Source: Gemmatimonadaceae bacterium
GTDB lineage: Bacteria; Gemmatimonadota; Gemmatimonadetes; Gemmatimonadales; Gemmatimonadaceae
Length of the DNA: 64,000 nucleotides
Assembly: GCA_013697785.1 (NCBI GenBank)
Contig: JACCWE010000030.1
Span: forward strand, 32,079 to 96,078
Direction of reading: 5' to 3'
Under the pieces are notes generated by a model. It saw only the letters and a program-made list of their open reading frames with translations. It did no database searches and was not told the DNA's origin. The stretch's first letter is position 1. Every line of letters starts with the position of its first letter. Shown one piece after another: positions 26,658 to 38,391 of this stretch. Made by a program: the position numbers and the translations under genes.

Positions 26658-27671
26658 ATGCGGTCGATCGGGTTACAACTCGCCCTCGCTGCGCTGGTTT
26701 TCGCCGCCGCCTGCAGCGGTGATCGCGCTCTTGCGCCGACTACGGGACACGCGGACCAGCTCTCCGACCTTCCCCCGGAACTGTTCGCCGCCTATACCCG
26801 GACGAATCTCCCGGGAAGCGAAACGGTGGTCGCGCTGAACGACAGCGGCGATGTAGTCGGCGCCACCGCATCCGGTGGAATTCTCTGGCATGGAGCCGCC
26901 CACGAAAGAACGACACTCCCGATCGTTCCCGCGGCGATCGCGAACGACGGGACGGTGGCGGGGAGCATTGACGGGCATGCGGCGACCTGGAAGCGCGGCC
27001 ACGTAACGATCCTCGACACGGCGGCCAGCATGGCGTCGGCGATCTGTCGTTGTGAGTCCGCTACCGTCGTCGGAAGCGTTCAGGTGAATGGAATTACTCA
27101 CGCAGCGATCTGGGTCGACGGAATCCGCATCGACGCGGGCGTGCCGCCGAACAGCAAGCACGCCGAGTTTTCGGCGATCGGGGGCGGCTTCATCGTGGGC
27201 AATGCGATCGTGCGCGCGCCCGACCCGCAGTTTGGCGATTCCTCGGACTTCCAGCAGCCCTTCTCGTGGACTCCTGCGGGAGGATGGCTTCCCTTTAGTA
27301 CCTACCCGTCATCGATAGCCCGGATCGTGTCGTTGAATGCACGCGGCATGGCCGTCGGATGGGGCTTTTGTTTTTGCAACCACGTCAACTCCGAGGAGAT
27401 CTTCTATAACGTTGCTGCCCGCACCGCAGAAGCTGAGCCCTCCTCTCCGCCTATTCTCGACATCTCCCCGACCGGCATCAACGACTCTGCTCAAATTTCC
27501 GAAGACGCGTTCTTCGCTCCCGACAACGGACCCCTGGAGCCGATCGCACTAGCGAATGAACGGGTATTGCCTCCTGGAGTCCCCGGCGATCGAACCGCCG
27601 GTATCAACAGCGCGGGGATCATCGCCGGCAATTCGGACGGCTCGGCGGTGCTCTGGACACCGAATCCGTGA
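26658..27671 (+). CDS. HAF-repeat-like lipoprotein
   Basis: 337 residues from ATG 26658 with GAGAGG nearby. The longer frame from 26544 would place the signal internally. Signal MRSIGLQLALAALVFAAACSG with a lipobox Cys. The rest is a repeated pattern of 'N-[DS]-x-G-x-[VI]-x-G' units followed by W-x-G (ALNDSGDVVGATASGGILW, AIANDGTVAGSIDGHAATW, GINSAGIIAGNSDGSAVLW), typical of extracellular HAF-repeat proteins, probably a propeller. Function unknown; envelope-anchored. Confidence 0.7.
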   Translation: MRSIGLQLALAALVFAAACSGDRALAPTTGHADQLSDLPPELFAAYTRTNLPGSETVVALNDSGDVVGATASGGILWHGAAHERTTLPIVPAAIANDGTVAGSIDGHAATWKRGHVTILDTAASMASAICRCESATVVGSVQVNGITHAAIWVDGIRIDAGVPPNSKHAEFSAIGGGFIVGNAIVRAPDPQFGDSSDFQQPFSWTPAGGWLPFSTYPSSIARIVSLNARGMAVGWGFCFCNHVNSEEIFYNVAARTAEAEPSSPPILDISPTGINDSAQISEDAFFAPDNGPLEPIALANERVLPPGVPGDRTAGINSAGIIAGNSDGSAVLWTPNP

Positions 27672-27716
27672 CGCAAAGGTCATCCCGCCGAGCGGCCCCT
27701 CCCGTGCTCTTGGGTA

Positions 27717-29786
27717 CTACGCGCGCAACCTCGAAGCCACGACCTCCGAGATATCGAACACCGGGACCTCGCTGTCCTTCGCCTTCACGCCATCGCTGAT
27801 CATCGTCATGCAGAACGGGCAGGCGACCGCGAGCATGTCCGCGCCCGTCGCTAACAGCTGCTCCGCGCGCTCGACGTTGATGCGCTTCCCCTGCGTCTCC
27901 TCCATGAACATCCGCCCGCCGCCCGCGCCGCAACACATGCCGCGATCGCGCGTGCGCTCGGGCTCGACCATCGTCACGATCGGGAGCGCGCGGCGAAGAG
28001 TCTCGCGCGGCGCGTCGTACACATCGTTGTAGCGGCCGAGGTAGCAGCTGTCGTGGTACGCCATCGTGAGCGTCTTGCCCGCATCGGTGTCGAACGGAAC
28101 GCGGCCTGCCTCGAGCAGCCGCTCGATGTACGTCGAGTGATGGATCACCTCGTAATTGCCGCCGAGCTGTGGATACTCATTGCCGATCTGATGGAAGCAG
28201 TGCGGGCAGAAGGTGACGATCGTCTTCACATCGTAGCGCGTGAGCGTCTCGATGTTCTGCTTCGCCAGCGTCTGATAGAGATATTCGTTCCCCATGCGGC
28301 GCGCGGGATCGCCGTTGCACGTCTCCTCCTGCCCGAGAATCGCGAAGGGCACGCCCGCGGCCTGGAGGATGCGCGCGAAAGCGACGCTGATCTTCTTCGA
28401 GCGATCGTCGAAAGAGCCCATGCACCCCACCCAGAAGAGAATCTCCGGGCTCTCGCCGCGTTCGACCAGCTCCGCCATCGTCGGGATGTCCATCCCCTCG
28501 GCCCACTTCGCGCGATCGTCGGGGCGGAATGCCCACGGCGATCCGTTCCGCTCCATCGACTCGAAGGTGGGCAGCACCTCGGGCGGAAAGCGCGACTCCA
28601 TGAGCACCAGGTTGCGCCGCATGTCGACGATGTGGTCGAGATGCTCGATGCCGACGGGGCACTCCTGGATGCACGCGCGGCACGTCGTACACTGCCAGAG
28701 CTCTTCCTCGGTGATGAAGTTGTCGAGCAGGCGATGCTCGAGGATCGCCGTCGCGCTCGTGCTTCCTTCGTCGCCCTCGCCGTGCACGAGCGCGTGATGC
28801 GCGAGCTCGGAATAGTCGCCGAGCAGGAGCGGCGCCTTCTCCATGAGACGCCGGCGGGTGTCGATGATGATCTTGCGGGGACTCAGCACCTTCCCCGTGA
28901 GATGCGCAGGGCATACCGAGGTGCAGCGGCCACACTCCGTGCACGTGTAGCCGTCGAGCAGGTCCTTCCACGTCATCTGATCGACATCGGCCGCGCCGAA
29001 CTGTTCGACATTCTCCGCCTCGAGATCGAGGAAGCGGATCACGCCCTTCGGCCCCGGGCCCTGCGAATTCGAGAAGTAGACGTTCGGAATCGACGAAACG
29101 ATGTGCAGATGCTTGGAGTACGGCAGGAAGTTCAGGAAGGCGAGCACGAGGAGCGCGTGTGCCCACCAGAAGACGGCGTGCGCGCCGTTCAGAAGCCCGA
29201 TGGGCAGACCGCGAAGCGGCATCGAGAGCGCGAATGACAGCGGCTTCGCACGCGTGATCGACTCGGGGTCGAGCGCGAGCTCGATCGCATTCACGCCGAA
29301 CATCGTCACCATCAGGCCGGCGATGGCGCCAAGGATGATGAGCGCGTCGCTGTGCTCGAGATTGTCGCCCTCGAGGCGCTCGGGATGAAGCACGAGGCGC
29401 CGGTAGAAGGCGAACGCGACCGCGCCGAGGACGAGCGCGCCGAAGAGGTCCTGCGAGATCGAATAAAACTGGTAGAGCGACGTCGGCAGGAAGTCGTACG
29501 AGAATGCAGGGAAGCTGCCGTGGAGCAGCAACTCGATCGTGCCGGCGGTGAGCACGCAGAAGCCCCAGAAGATGAGCGCGTGCATCGGGCCGGCCACCGG
29601 ATCGCGCAGAATCTTCTTCTGCAGGAAGGCCACGGTTATGACGTTCTTGAGGCGAACGAGCGGATGCCCGCCGCGATCATCCGGGAGCGCTATCGAGAGA
29701 TAGCTGAGCAGCCGCTGAACGTTATAGGAGAAAAATCCGGCGGCGAGCAGCAGGACGATCAGGAAAACGGCATTCTCGATTCGCAT
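27717..29786 (-). CDS. Membrane Fe-S oxidoreductase, ETF:quinone reductase-like (EtfD type)
   Basis: 689 residues from ATG 29786. The N-terminal third has about five or six membrane helices resembling NarI/HdrE-type quinone domains. It is followed by two [4Fe-4S] motifs (CTECGRCTSVCP near 278 and CTTCRACIQECP near 365) and two CCG domains (CNGDPARR..., CCGAGGGRMF near 617). This architecture matches HdrD-like proteins such as mycobacterial EtfD (Rv0338c) that oxidise ETF and reduce menaquinone. etfA and etfB directly upstream on the same strand support that role. Confidence 0.85.
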   Translation of the reverse strand: MRIENAVFLIVLLLAAGFFSYNVQRLLSYLSIALPDDRGGHPLVRLKNVITVAFLQKKILRDPVAGPMHALIFWGFCVLTAGTIELLLHGSFPAFSYDFLPTSLYQFYSISQDLFGALVLGAVAFAFYRRLVLHPERLEGDNLEHSDALIILGAIAGLMVTMFGVNAIELALDPESITRAKPLSFALSMPLRGLPIGLLNGAHAVFWWAHALLVLAFLNFLPYSKHLHIVSSIPNVYFSNSQGPGPKGVIRFLDLEAENVEQFGAADVDQMTWKDLLDGYTCTECGRCTSVCPAHLTGKVLSPRKIIIDTRRRLMEKAPLLLGDYSELAHHALVHGEGDEGSTSATAILEHRLLDNFITEEELWQCTTCRACIQECPVGIEHLDHIVDMRRNLVLMESRFPPEVLPTFESMERNGSPWAFRPDDRAKWAEGMDIPTMAELVERGESPEILFWVGCMGSFDDRSKKISVAFARILQAAGVPFAILGQEETCNGDPARRMGNEYLYQTLAKQNIETLTRYDVKTIVTFCPHCFHQIGNEYPQLGGNYEVIHHSTYIERLLEAGRVPFDTDAGKTLTMAYHDSCYLGRYNDVYDAPRETLRRALPIVTMVEPERTRDRGMCCGAGGGRMFMEETQGKRINVERAEQLLATGADMLAVACPFCMTMISDGVKAKDSEVPVFDISEVVASRLRA

Positions 29787-29832
29787 GGAACCGAAGCTAT
29801 GGCGCGTCGAGGGCCGAAACAACCGGCGAAGC

Positions 29833-30825
29833 TCAGCCCTTCGCGCGCGCCTCTTTCACCGCAGCGGTAAGCACGGGCAGAATCTCGATCACATCGCCGA
29901 CGATGCCGTAATCGGCGACCTTGAAGATCGGCGCTTCCTTGTCCTTGTTGATCGCGACGATCGTGCGCGAGTTGCGCATGCCGGCGATGTGCTGGATCGC
30001 ACCGGAGATGCCGAGCGCGACATAGAGCTCCGGCGAGACCTGGCGTCCAGTCTGCCCGATCTGATCGCTGTGCGGACGCCAGCCGTCGTCGGTCACCGCG
30101 CGCGTCGCGCCCACCGCCGCGTTGCCGAACGCCGCAGCGAGATCCTCGACGAGCTTGAAGTTCTCCGCGCTCTTGAGCCCGCGCCCGCCGCTCACGATCA
30201 CCGGCGCATCGCCGATGTCGAGCTTGGCGCCCCCGCCTACCACCATCTCTTTCACGACGAGCTTCGATGCCGCCGGATCCACCGCCGGCTGCACGGTCTC
30301 GATGCGCGCGTCCTTCGCCGCCTCGACCGCTGCCCGCGCGCCCGGCCGCAGCGTCACGATCGCCGGCGAGCCCGTGAGCTTGAGCGTCGCGATCACCTTC
30401 CCCGCGTACGCCGGATGCTTGACGACGATTGCATCACCTGCGAGCTCGAGCGACGTGACATCCGCCGCCATGCTCACACCCAGCTGCGCGGCCACGCGCG
30501 GCGCGAGATCACGCCCCTGGGCGCTCGCGGAGAAAATCGCGGCGCGATAGCCGCCGGCCTTGATGCGCGCCGACGCCGTCGCAGCCAACGCTTCGACGTT
30601 CGTATTCGCGAGCCCCGCATGCTCCACCACGAGCACCACGTCGGCGCCGTACTTCCCGAGCTCCGCCGCGAGCGACGCAACACCCGGCGCGCCCGCGAGC
30701 ATCGCGTGCACCTCGCCGCCGCCGCTCGCGTCGGCCAGCGCACGCGCAGCGCTCACCGTTTCGAACGCCACACGCCTGAGCGCACCACCGCGCGACTCCG
30801 CAAATGCAAACGTATTCGCCATCAC
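29833..30825 (-). CDS. etfA: Electron transfer flavoprotein, alpha subunit
   Basis: 330 residues. The FAD-binding signature is clear near the C-terminus: [19 protein letters not shown], then [17 protein letters not shown]. The N-terminal domain is of the FixB type. With EtfB it accepts electrons from acyl-CoA dehydrogenases and hands them to the membrane oxidoreductase. The start overlaps the etfB stop by ATGA, indicating coupled synthesis of the heterodimer. Confidence 0.97.
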   Translation of the reverse strand: MMANTFAFAESRGGALRRVAFETVSAARALADASGGGEVHAMLAGAPGVASLAAELGKYGADVVLVVEHAGLANTNVEALAATASARIKAGGYRAAIFSASAQGRDLAPRVAAQLGVSMAADVTSLELAGDAIVVKHPAYAGKVIATLKLTGSPAIVTLRPGARAAVEAAKDARIETVQPAVDPAASKLVVKEMVVGGGAKLDIGDAPVIVSGGRGLKSAENFKLVEDLAAAFGNAAVGATRAVTDDGWRPHSDQIGQTGRQVSPELYVALGISGAIQHIAGMRNSRTIVAINKDKEAPIFKVADYGIVGDVIEILPVLTAAVKEARAKG

Positions 30826-31574
30826 AACACCTTTGCTTCGGTGTGAAGCAGCCGCACCAGTTCGGCCACCGCGCCCGGCCCCTCGCCCACGATCCGGCCT
30901 GCCGCGCGCTCCGGCGGCAGCTCCATCTTCTCGAGCGTCAGGCTCTCATCTCCGAGTTGCGCGGCCCTCACCTCGAGCGGCTTCTTCTTCGCCGCCATGA
31001 TCCCCTTGAGCGATGGATAGCGCGCCCTCGGCATCCCTTCATCGATGGTGACCACGGCCGGAAGCGCGAAGTCCACGATCTCAGCCGCCCCCTCGAGATC
31101 GCGGCGCGCCGTCCCCCGGCCGCTCGAGATATCGAGGGAAGACACAGCCGTCGCGCATGGTAGGCCGAGCATCTCCGCGACCATCGGGCCGACGGTCGCA
31201 TTGGCGGAGTCCACGGCCTGCCGACCGAAGAAAATGAGATCGTAGCCGCCATCCTTGAGCTCGGCGGCGAGCGCGCGCGCGATCGACAGCCCATCGGTCG
31301 GCACACGATCGGCCTTGAGCTGTACCGCGCGCTCGGCTCCCATCGACAGCGCCTTCCGCAGCTGCTCCTGCACGACGTCGGGTCCGAGCGAGATCACGAC
31401 CGTCTCGCCGGGTCCCTGCTTCTCGTTGAGCTGAAGCGCAGTCTCCACCGCGTAGCCATCGAAGTCGCTCAGGTCGTACTTGAGCCCCGCCTCATCGACC
31501 GCCGTGCCGCTCGCCGCAATCCTGAATCGCGTCTCCATGTCGGGAACGCGCTTGATGCACACCGCGATTTTCAC
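30822..31574 (-). CDS. etfB: Electron transfer flavoprotein, beta subunit
   Basis: 250 residues, the usual length. It starts MKIAVCIKRVPDMETRFRI and contains DFDGYAVETALQL, the AMP-binding-type loop FFGRQAVDSANATVGPMVAE and the conserved PRARYPSLKGIMAAKKKPLE. It pairs with etfA downstream. The acyl-CoA dehydrogenase gene ends 12 bases before it on the same strand. Confidence 0.97.
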   Translation of the reverse strand: MKIAVCIKRVPDMETRFRIAASGTAVDEAGLKYDLSDFDGYAVETALQLNEKQGPGETVVISLGPDVVQEQLRKALSMGAERAVQLKADRVPTDGLSIARALAAELKDGGYDLIFFGRQAVDSANATVGPMVAEMLGLPCATAVSSLDISSGRGTARRDLEGAAEIVDFALPAVVTIDEGMPRARYPSLKGIMAAKKKPLEVRAAQLGDESLTLEKMELPPERAAGRIVGEGPGAVAELVRLLHTEAKVL

Positions 31575-31586
31575 ACGAGACCAGAG

Positions 31587-32759
31587 TTAAGTGAAAGCGC
31601 TCAACCCGGTCACGGTCTGACCGAGAATCAGCGTGTGGATGTCGTGCGTCCCTTCGTACGTATACACGCTTTCGAGATTTGCCATGTGGCGCATCGCGCT
31701 GTACTCGGCCAGGATGCCGTTGGCGCCGAGGAGCCGGCGCGCTTCGCGGGCGATATCCGTGGCTATATCGCAGTTGTTGCGCTTGGCGAACGAGACCTGC
31801 TGCGGCGTGAACGTCCCCGCATCCTTCAGACGGCCGAGGTGGAGTGACACGAGCTGCGCCTTCACGATCTCGGTGAGCATCACCGCGAGCCGCTGCTGCT
31901 GCAGCTGGAATCCACCGATCGCCTTGCCGAACATCACGCGGCTCGTCGAGTACGCGAGCGCCTCTTCGTAGCAGGCCATCGCTGCGCCGATGACACCCCA
32001 CGAGATGCCGTAGCGCGCCTGTGTGAGGCACATGAGCGGGGACTTGATACCGCCGCTCTTCGGAAGGATCGCGTCCTTCGGCAGGCGCACATCCTGAAAG
32101 ACGAGCTCACTCGTGTCCGACGCGCGGAGCGAAAGCTTCCCCTTCTGATCCTTCGCGGTGAATCCCGGCGTGTCCGTCGGCACTACGAAGCCGCGAATGG
32201 ACTTGTCGCTCTTTTCGCCGTTCGTCTTCGCCCAGACGATCGCGATCTTTGCCTGCGATCCGTTCGTGATCCACATCTTGGCGCCATTCAGGATCCACGA
32301 GCCGTCGGGCTGCTCGTTCGCCATCGTGATCATCCCGCTCGGATTCGAGCCGAAATCCGGCTCGGTGAGCCCGAAGCAGCCAATGATCTCGCCCGCTGCC
32401 ATCTTCGGCAGATAATGCTTTTTCTGCTCCTCGCTGCCGAACGCGAAGATGGGATACATCACGAGCGCGCCCTGGACCGACGCGAAGGACCGGATCCCGG
32501 AGTCTCCTCGCTCGAGCTCCTGCATGATCAGCCCGTACGCGACGTTGTTCAGCCCCGCGCAGCCGTATTCCTCCGGCAGGTTGGCGCCGAACACACCAAG
32601 CTCGGCGAGGCCGGGAATGATCTCTCTGGGGAAGCGGCCCTCGACGTAGCAGTCGCCAATGATTGGAAGAATGCGCTCGTCGACGAACTGCCGAACGCTA
32701 TCGCGAACAGCGCGCTCCTCTTCGGAGAGGACACTGTCGATGTCGAAGAAGTCTTGCAT
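31587..32759 (-). CDS. Acyl-CoA dehydrogenase, glutaryl-CoA dehydrogenase-like
   Basis: A 390-residue flavoprotein. Family segments: GCFGLTEPDFGSNPSGM, WITNGSQAKIAIVWAKT, RVMFGKAIGGFQLQQQRLA, and the catalytic Glu in VYTYEGTHDIHTLILGQ (about 370). ERGDSGIRSFASVQGALVM resembles the glutaryl-CoA dehydrogenase substrate pocket, including the Arg that binds the distal carboxylate. It probably oxidises and decarboxylates glutaryl-CoA to crotonyl-CoA in Lys/Trp breakdown; a general short-chain role cannot be excluded. It leads the operon with etfB, etfA and the Fe-S oxidoreductase, so substrate and electron path are genetically linked. Confidence 0.88.
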   Translation of the reverse strand: MQDFFDIDSVLSEEERAVRDSVRQFVDERILPIIGDCYVEGRFPREIIPGLAELGVFGANLPEEYGCAGLNNVAYGLIMQELERGDSGIRSFASVQGALVMYPIFAFGSEEQKKHYLPKMAAGEIIGCFGLTEPDFGSNPSGMITMANEQPDGSWILNGAKMWITNGSQAKIAIVWAKTNGEKSDKSIRGFVVPTDTPGFTAKDQKGKLSLRASDTSELVFQDVRLPKDAILPKSGGIKSPLMCLTQARYGISWGVIGAAMACYEEALAYSTSRVMFGKAIGGFQLQQQRLAVMLTEIVKAQLVSLHLGRLKDAGTFTPQQVSFAKRNNCDIATDIAREARRLLGANGILAEYSAMRHMANLESVYTYEGTHDIHTLILGQTVTGLSAFT

Positions 32760-32770
32760 GAAATAAAGCT

Positions 32771-32790
32771 ACGCCGGCGTACTTCGGCGT
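32771..32790 (-). terminator. Possible intrinsic terminator after SprT-like gene
   Basis: On the minus strand ACGCCG, an 8-base loop and CGGCGT form a 6-bp stem followed by AGCTTTATTTC. It lies between the SprT-like stop and the acyl-CoA dehydrogenase start, so it could end the upstream operon. The T-rich tail is interrupted. Confidence 0.35.
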
Positions 32791-32813
32791 CAAAGTGGGC
32801 TACGCCCCTTGCG

Positions 32814-33578
32814 TCAGCTCCTTCTGGCCGCCCGCAAACCGAGCTCCTGCTGCGCCACGATGAGCGCCTTCGGCGCCGGTGCGCGGAGCTCGCGACGCGC
32901 CTGGGCCGCGATCCCGACGGCCGTGGCCTTCGTCCGGAACATGGTCCCGTGATCGATCGGAAGCCCCGTCTCCGCCTGCCACTGATGCACCATTTCGTGC
33001 AGGAGGGTATGCAGCGCCTCCGCCCATCCGTGCTTTCGGATGTGGTTGCGGCTGATCGTTATCTCGGCCGGCTCACCGTACGGCGTCGCCGTTGTGTACT
33101 GTCCCAGACGCGACTTCATCCGCCCCGACAGCTTGATCTGTATCTCGGCGAGCGTCCCTCCGAAGTGGCGTCGATTGTACTCCTGATGCCAGTGCGCGAG
33201 CTCGCGAAGCGTCGTCGCATCCTCGGGACGCGCTCGTCCCGGTCGCCGAACGGGCGCGCGATGCGCCGCGGCGACGGGATGCGTGAGGATCGTCTGCTGC
33301 GCGCCGTGCCGCTCCGCACGCGTGCGCCCCTGCACGAACTGCACGATCGCGCGGTGCACGTTCTCCGGCGCATCGAGATATCCATTGTTCACGCGGAGTT
33401 CGGAGCCGCTGAAGCTCACCATCACGGCGCGGTTCGACGTCAGCTTGAGCTTCGTGATCCCCTTGAGCCCGAACACGCGCAGCCGGTGCAGCAGCTGCTC
33501 CGCATTGCTCGGCGGCGCATCGAACTCCAGGAACAGCTGCAGCAGCTGGTTGATGCGTGCGGCTGCGAACTTCTTCAT
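32814..33578 (-). CDS. SprT-like zinc metallopeptidase
   Basis: 254 residues from ATG 33578, overlapping the metallophosphoesterase stop (ATGA). The C-terminal half is SprT-like: HWHQEYNRRHFGGTL, GEPAEITISRNH, and the zinc motif HTLLHEMVHQWQAETG (HExxH near 195). The N-terminal ~115 residues (FSGSELRVNNGYLDAPENVH) are not recognised. SprT-like proteases in eukaryotes (Spartan) act on DNA-protein crosslinks; the bacterial role is unclear. No signal peptide, so cytoplasmic. Confidence 0.8.
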   Translation of the reverse strand: MKKFAAARINQLLQLFLEFDAPPSNAEQLLHRLRVFGLKGITKLKLTSNRAVMVSFSGSELRVNNGYLDAPENVHRAIVQFVQGRTRAERHGAQQTILTHPVAAAHRAPVRRPGRARPEDATTLRELAHWHQEYNRRHFGGTLAEIQIKLSGRMKSRLGQYTTATPYGEPAEITISRNHIRKHGWAEALHTLLHEMVHQWQAETGLPIDHGTMFRTKATAVGIAAQARRELRAPAPKALIVAQQELGLRAARRS

Positions 33579-34396
33579 CGGGCGAAGCGCTTCGTCGGCC
33601 CGGGGAGGAAGTTCTGTGCGCGCTCCGACCAGATCTGAGGCTCGACCTCGATCCCCTGCGGAGTGATCGTGACGACATTCATAGCCGACGGCCGTTGCCC
33701 GCGCGTGCGATTCGACACGGTGCCCGCCGTGCATACCACGGTGCCGTAGGTCGTGTGCTCGACGTGATGCACCGCTTCCTGATGATCGTGTCCGCACAGC
33801 ACGAGGTCGATGCCGAGATCGACGAACGCCTTCGCGGCGCGCGCGGGGTATGAAAGCCCGTAGCGATTGGAGAGCTCTCCGCGGAGCGGATTGTGGTGCA
33901 TGATGAGGACGCGCTGGTTCCCCTTCGGCGACGCCTCGAACTTCGCCCGCGCCTCCTCGATCTGCTCGCTGCTCATGTTGCCGACAACGCCGACATCGCG
34001 CGGATTCCACGTCAGCGTGCCGGGCACCACACCCTGCGCCGTGTTGATCCCGACGAAGGTCACGCCCGGCACGGTGAGCACCGGCTCGAAGTCCTTCGAG
34101 ATGTAGCGCGCGTAGTTCGCGATCGCCGATGCGCGCGAACCGACGCCGAGGGGGGCGCGCCACCACTTCACATCGTGATTGCCGGGGATGACGATCGTGC
34201 GGCTCACCTTCGCCGCGTCGCGCAGGAATTGCCGGGCCGCCTGGAACTCGCCCGGCCGCGCGCGCTGCGAAAGATCGCCCGAGATCGCGACGACGTCGAA
34301 GCGGCGTCCACTGATCATCTCGCCAATCGCATCGAGCTGCGCCGGTACCGCGGGTGGGCCGAAGTGCAGATCCGAAGCGTGAAGAACTCTCGTCAA
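33575..34396 (-). CDS. Calcineurin-like metallophosphoesterase
   Basis: 273 residues from TTG 34396, which overlaps the dehydrogenase stop as TTGA. The longer frame to 34552 adds only Arg/His-rich shadow sequence. All metal motifs are present: DLHFG, GDLSQR, GNHD (VIPGNHDVKWW), MHHNP and GHDHQE. It resembles CpdA/YpbG-type phosphoesterases; the substrate is unknown. Coupled to the SprT-like gene behind it. Confidence 0.85.
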   Translation of the reverse strand: MTRVLHASDLHFGPPAVPAQLDAIGEMISGRRFDVVAISGDLSQRARPGEFQAARQFLRDAAKVSRTIVIPGNHDVKWWRAPLGVGSRASAIANYARYISKDFEPVLTVPGVTFVGINTAQGVVPGTLTWNPRDVGVVGNMSSEQIEEARAKFEASPKGNQRVLIMHHNPLRGELSNRYGLSYPARAAKAFVDLGIDLVLCGHDHQEAVHHVEHTTYGTVVCTAGTVSNRTRGQRPSAMNVVTITPQGIEVEPQIWSERAQNFLPGPTKRFAR

Positions 34397-35415
34397 GCCA
34401 GTCTCGCGATGATGGCGTCGGCAAAGCCGGTGGTCGTCGCGTTGCCACCGAGGTCGGAGGTGAGCGACTTGCCGGAGTGAAGGACATCGTTCATCGCCGT
34501 CCTGATTCTGGTGGCGGTGGCCGCGTCTCCGACGTGGTCGAGCATCAGGCATGCCGCGAGGATGACTGCCCCCGGGTTCGCGATTCCCCTTCCCGCGATG
34601 TCGGGCGCCGTGCCGTGGACGGCCTCGAAGATCGCGGCCTTCTCGCCGATGTTCGCGCCGGGCGCGAGGCCCAGCCCGCCGACCAGCCCCGAGATCTCAT
34701 CCGAGAGAATGTCGCCGAACATGTTCGTCGTCACGATGACGTCGTACTTCTCGGGAGTGAGCACCAGATGCATCGCCATCGCGTCGATGATCCGTTCCTC
34801 GAAGATGATCCGGCCCTCGTAGTCCTTGGCGATCTTCCGCCCGGTCTCGAGGAAGAGCCCCTGCGAGAGCTTGAGGATGTTCGCCTTGTGCACGAGCGTC
34901 AACTTCTTCCGTCCGCGCGATACCGCATGCTCGAAGGCGAAGCGGATCACACGGTCAGCTCCCGCGCGGGTAATGATTGCAACGGATTCCGCCGCCGCAT
35001 GATCGTCGTTCCCGATCTTCACGTAATGCTCGACGCCGCTGTAGAGCCCCTCCGTGTTTTCACGCACGAGAATGATGTCGACCCCGGTGTAGCGGCCGTT
35101 CGGCATCAGCGTGCGCGCCGGGCGCACGTTGGCGAAGAGGTCGAAGCGCATGCGGAGCGCGACGTTCACACTGCGGTAGCCGCTGCCCAGCTGGGTCTCG
35201 AGCGGGCCCTTCAGCGCGACGCCCGTGCGCGCGATGGACTCGAGCGTGGCGACGGGCATCGGATCGCCCACGGCGTTGAGCGCCGCCATCCCCGCGAGCT
35301 GCCGATCCCACTCGATCTTCGCTCCCGACGCCTCTACGATCTTGACCGTGGCGCCGACGATCTCCGGACCGATCCCATCACCGGGAATCAGCGTGACGGG
35401 AATAGCTTCACTCAT
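34393..35415 (-). CDS. Isocitrate/isopropylmalate dehydrogenase family enzyme
   Basis: 340 residues from ATG 35415, inside the previous stop (ATGA). Family landmarks: PVTLIPGDGIGPEI, SVNVALRMRFDLFANVRPAR (substrate Arg residues), IILVRENTEGLYSG, MFGDILSDEISGLVGGLGLA and EAVHGTAPDIAGRGIANP. The ENTEGLYSG form and length favour NAD-dependent isocitrate dehydrogenase over LeuB; homoisocitrate dehydrogenase is another option. No TCA or Leu genes are adjacent. Confidence 0.88.
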   Translation of the reverse strand: MSEAIPVTLIPGDGIGPEIVGATVKIVEASGAKIEWDRQLAGMAALNAVGDPMPVATLESIARTGVALKGPLETQLGSGYRSVNVALRMRFDLFANVRPARTLMPNGRYTGVDIILVRENTEGLYSGVEHYVKIGNDDHAAAESVAIITRAGADRVIRFAFEHAVSRGRKKLTLVHKANILKLSQGLFLETGRKIAKDYEGRIIFEERIIDAMAMHLVLTPEKYDVIVTTNMFGDILSDEISGLVGGLGLAPGANIGEKAAIFEAVHGTAPDIAGRGIANPGAVILAACLMLDHVGDAATATRIRTAMNDVLHSGKSLTSDLGGNATTTGFADAIIARLA

Positions 35416-36086
35416 TGAATCGGGGGTCCGAGTTGGTCGGCGAGGTGATTGGCGAGGCTCGCGGCGAGCGCAGGGCCGAACGACGTCTGTGGATCGCTCG
35501 CGATGTCCGCCATGTAGATGATCTTCGCGCGAACGGCATCGAAGATCACGAAGCGAAGAACCGCAGACTCCTTCCCGCCCGGAACCGGCTCGAAGCGAAG
35601 CTCCACCGGAAGCAGCACCAGCTGCCCGCCATCCTGGAGCGCGACGAGCGTGCGCAGCTGCGACGCGATCGGATCCGGCACCTGCTGCGGCAACTTTCTC
35701 GGACCGGGGAAGCGCAACCACTGCGCGGCCATCGCGTGCGGATCAGGCGCGTACGGCTCGTTGCGCTTGACCATGGCATCGATCGCCGCCGGAAAAACCC
35801 AGACCTTCTTCACGCCTCGATCGGCGAGGGCGAACGCGATCTCGTCGTCGAGCGCCGAAAGGTATGCAGTCTGGTCGCTGACCTGGCCCGCCCAGTTGAG
35901 CGAGTCGCCCATGCGCAGATAGTGCGTGGGGAGAATCATTAGGCGGCGTGTCGAGAAGGCCGCGAGCACGTGCTGATGCGCGGGCTTCGGTTTGTCCTGC
36001 GCAGCCGCGCGCGCCGGCAATCCGGCAAACGCGGAAGTCGCGAACAGGGCGGCGCCGACTGCGGCGGAGATCTTCACTGAGCTCAT
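35412..36086 (-). CDS. Secreted protein of unknown function
   Basis: 224 residues from ATG 36086 with a signal peptide (VKISAAVGAALFATSAFAGLPARAAA). I do not recognise a family. The body has alternating strands and helices (AFSTRRLMILPTHYLRMGDS, KKVWVFPAAIDAMVKRN, VLRFVIFDAVRAKIIYMADI) and resembles periplasmic proteins of the lipoprotein-chaperone type only in general style. It overlaps the dehydrogenase gene by ATGA, which suggests cotranscription rather than shared function. Confidence 0.6.
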   Translation of the reverse strand: MSSVKISAAVGAALFATSAFAGLPARAAAQDKPKPAHQHVLAAFSTRRLMILPTHYLRMGDSLNWAGQVSDQTAYLSALDDEIAFALADRGVKKVWVFPAAIDAMVKRNEPYAPDPHAMAAQWLRFPGPRKLPQQVPDPIASQLRTLVALQDGGQLVLLPVELRFEPVPGGKESAVLRFVIFDAVRAKIIYMADIASDPQTSFGPALAASLANHLADQLGPPIQ

Positions 36087-36226
36087 CCTTGAGTCGAGAA
36101 AGCTATAAGAAGGGCGTGGCGAGTGATACCTGGAGAAAGACGCGCACCTGGTGCTCGCCGGCACGCAACCAATACACCGGCGGCATCTGGCCGTTCGCGC
36201 ACACCGTCGTACATATTCGCCCGCCT

Positions 36227-38299
<2,073 letters not shown>

Positions 38300-38391
38300 A
38301 TACCGGGACGGCATCGACTTTGCTAAAATGCGTTCACGAGCTCTTTTTCGTCCGAGCTCATGGTTGAAGGGCCCTCCTGAATCGGAGCAGC

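Noticed and set aside
28053-29237. 394-codon plus-strand frame opposite the Fe-S oxidoreductase
   Set aside because: No family features; the minus strand has intact Fe-S motifs over the same bases.
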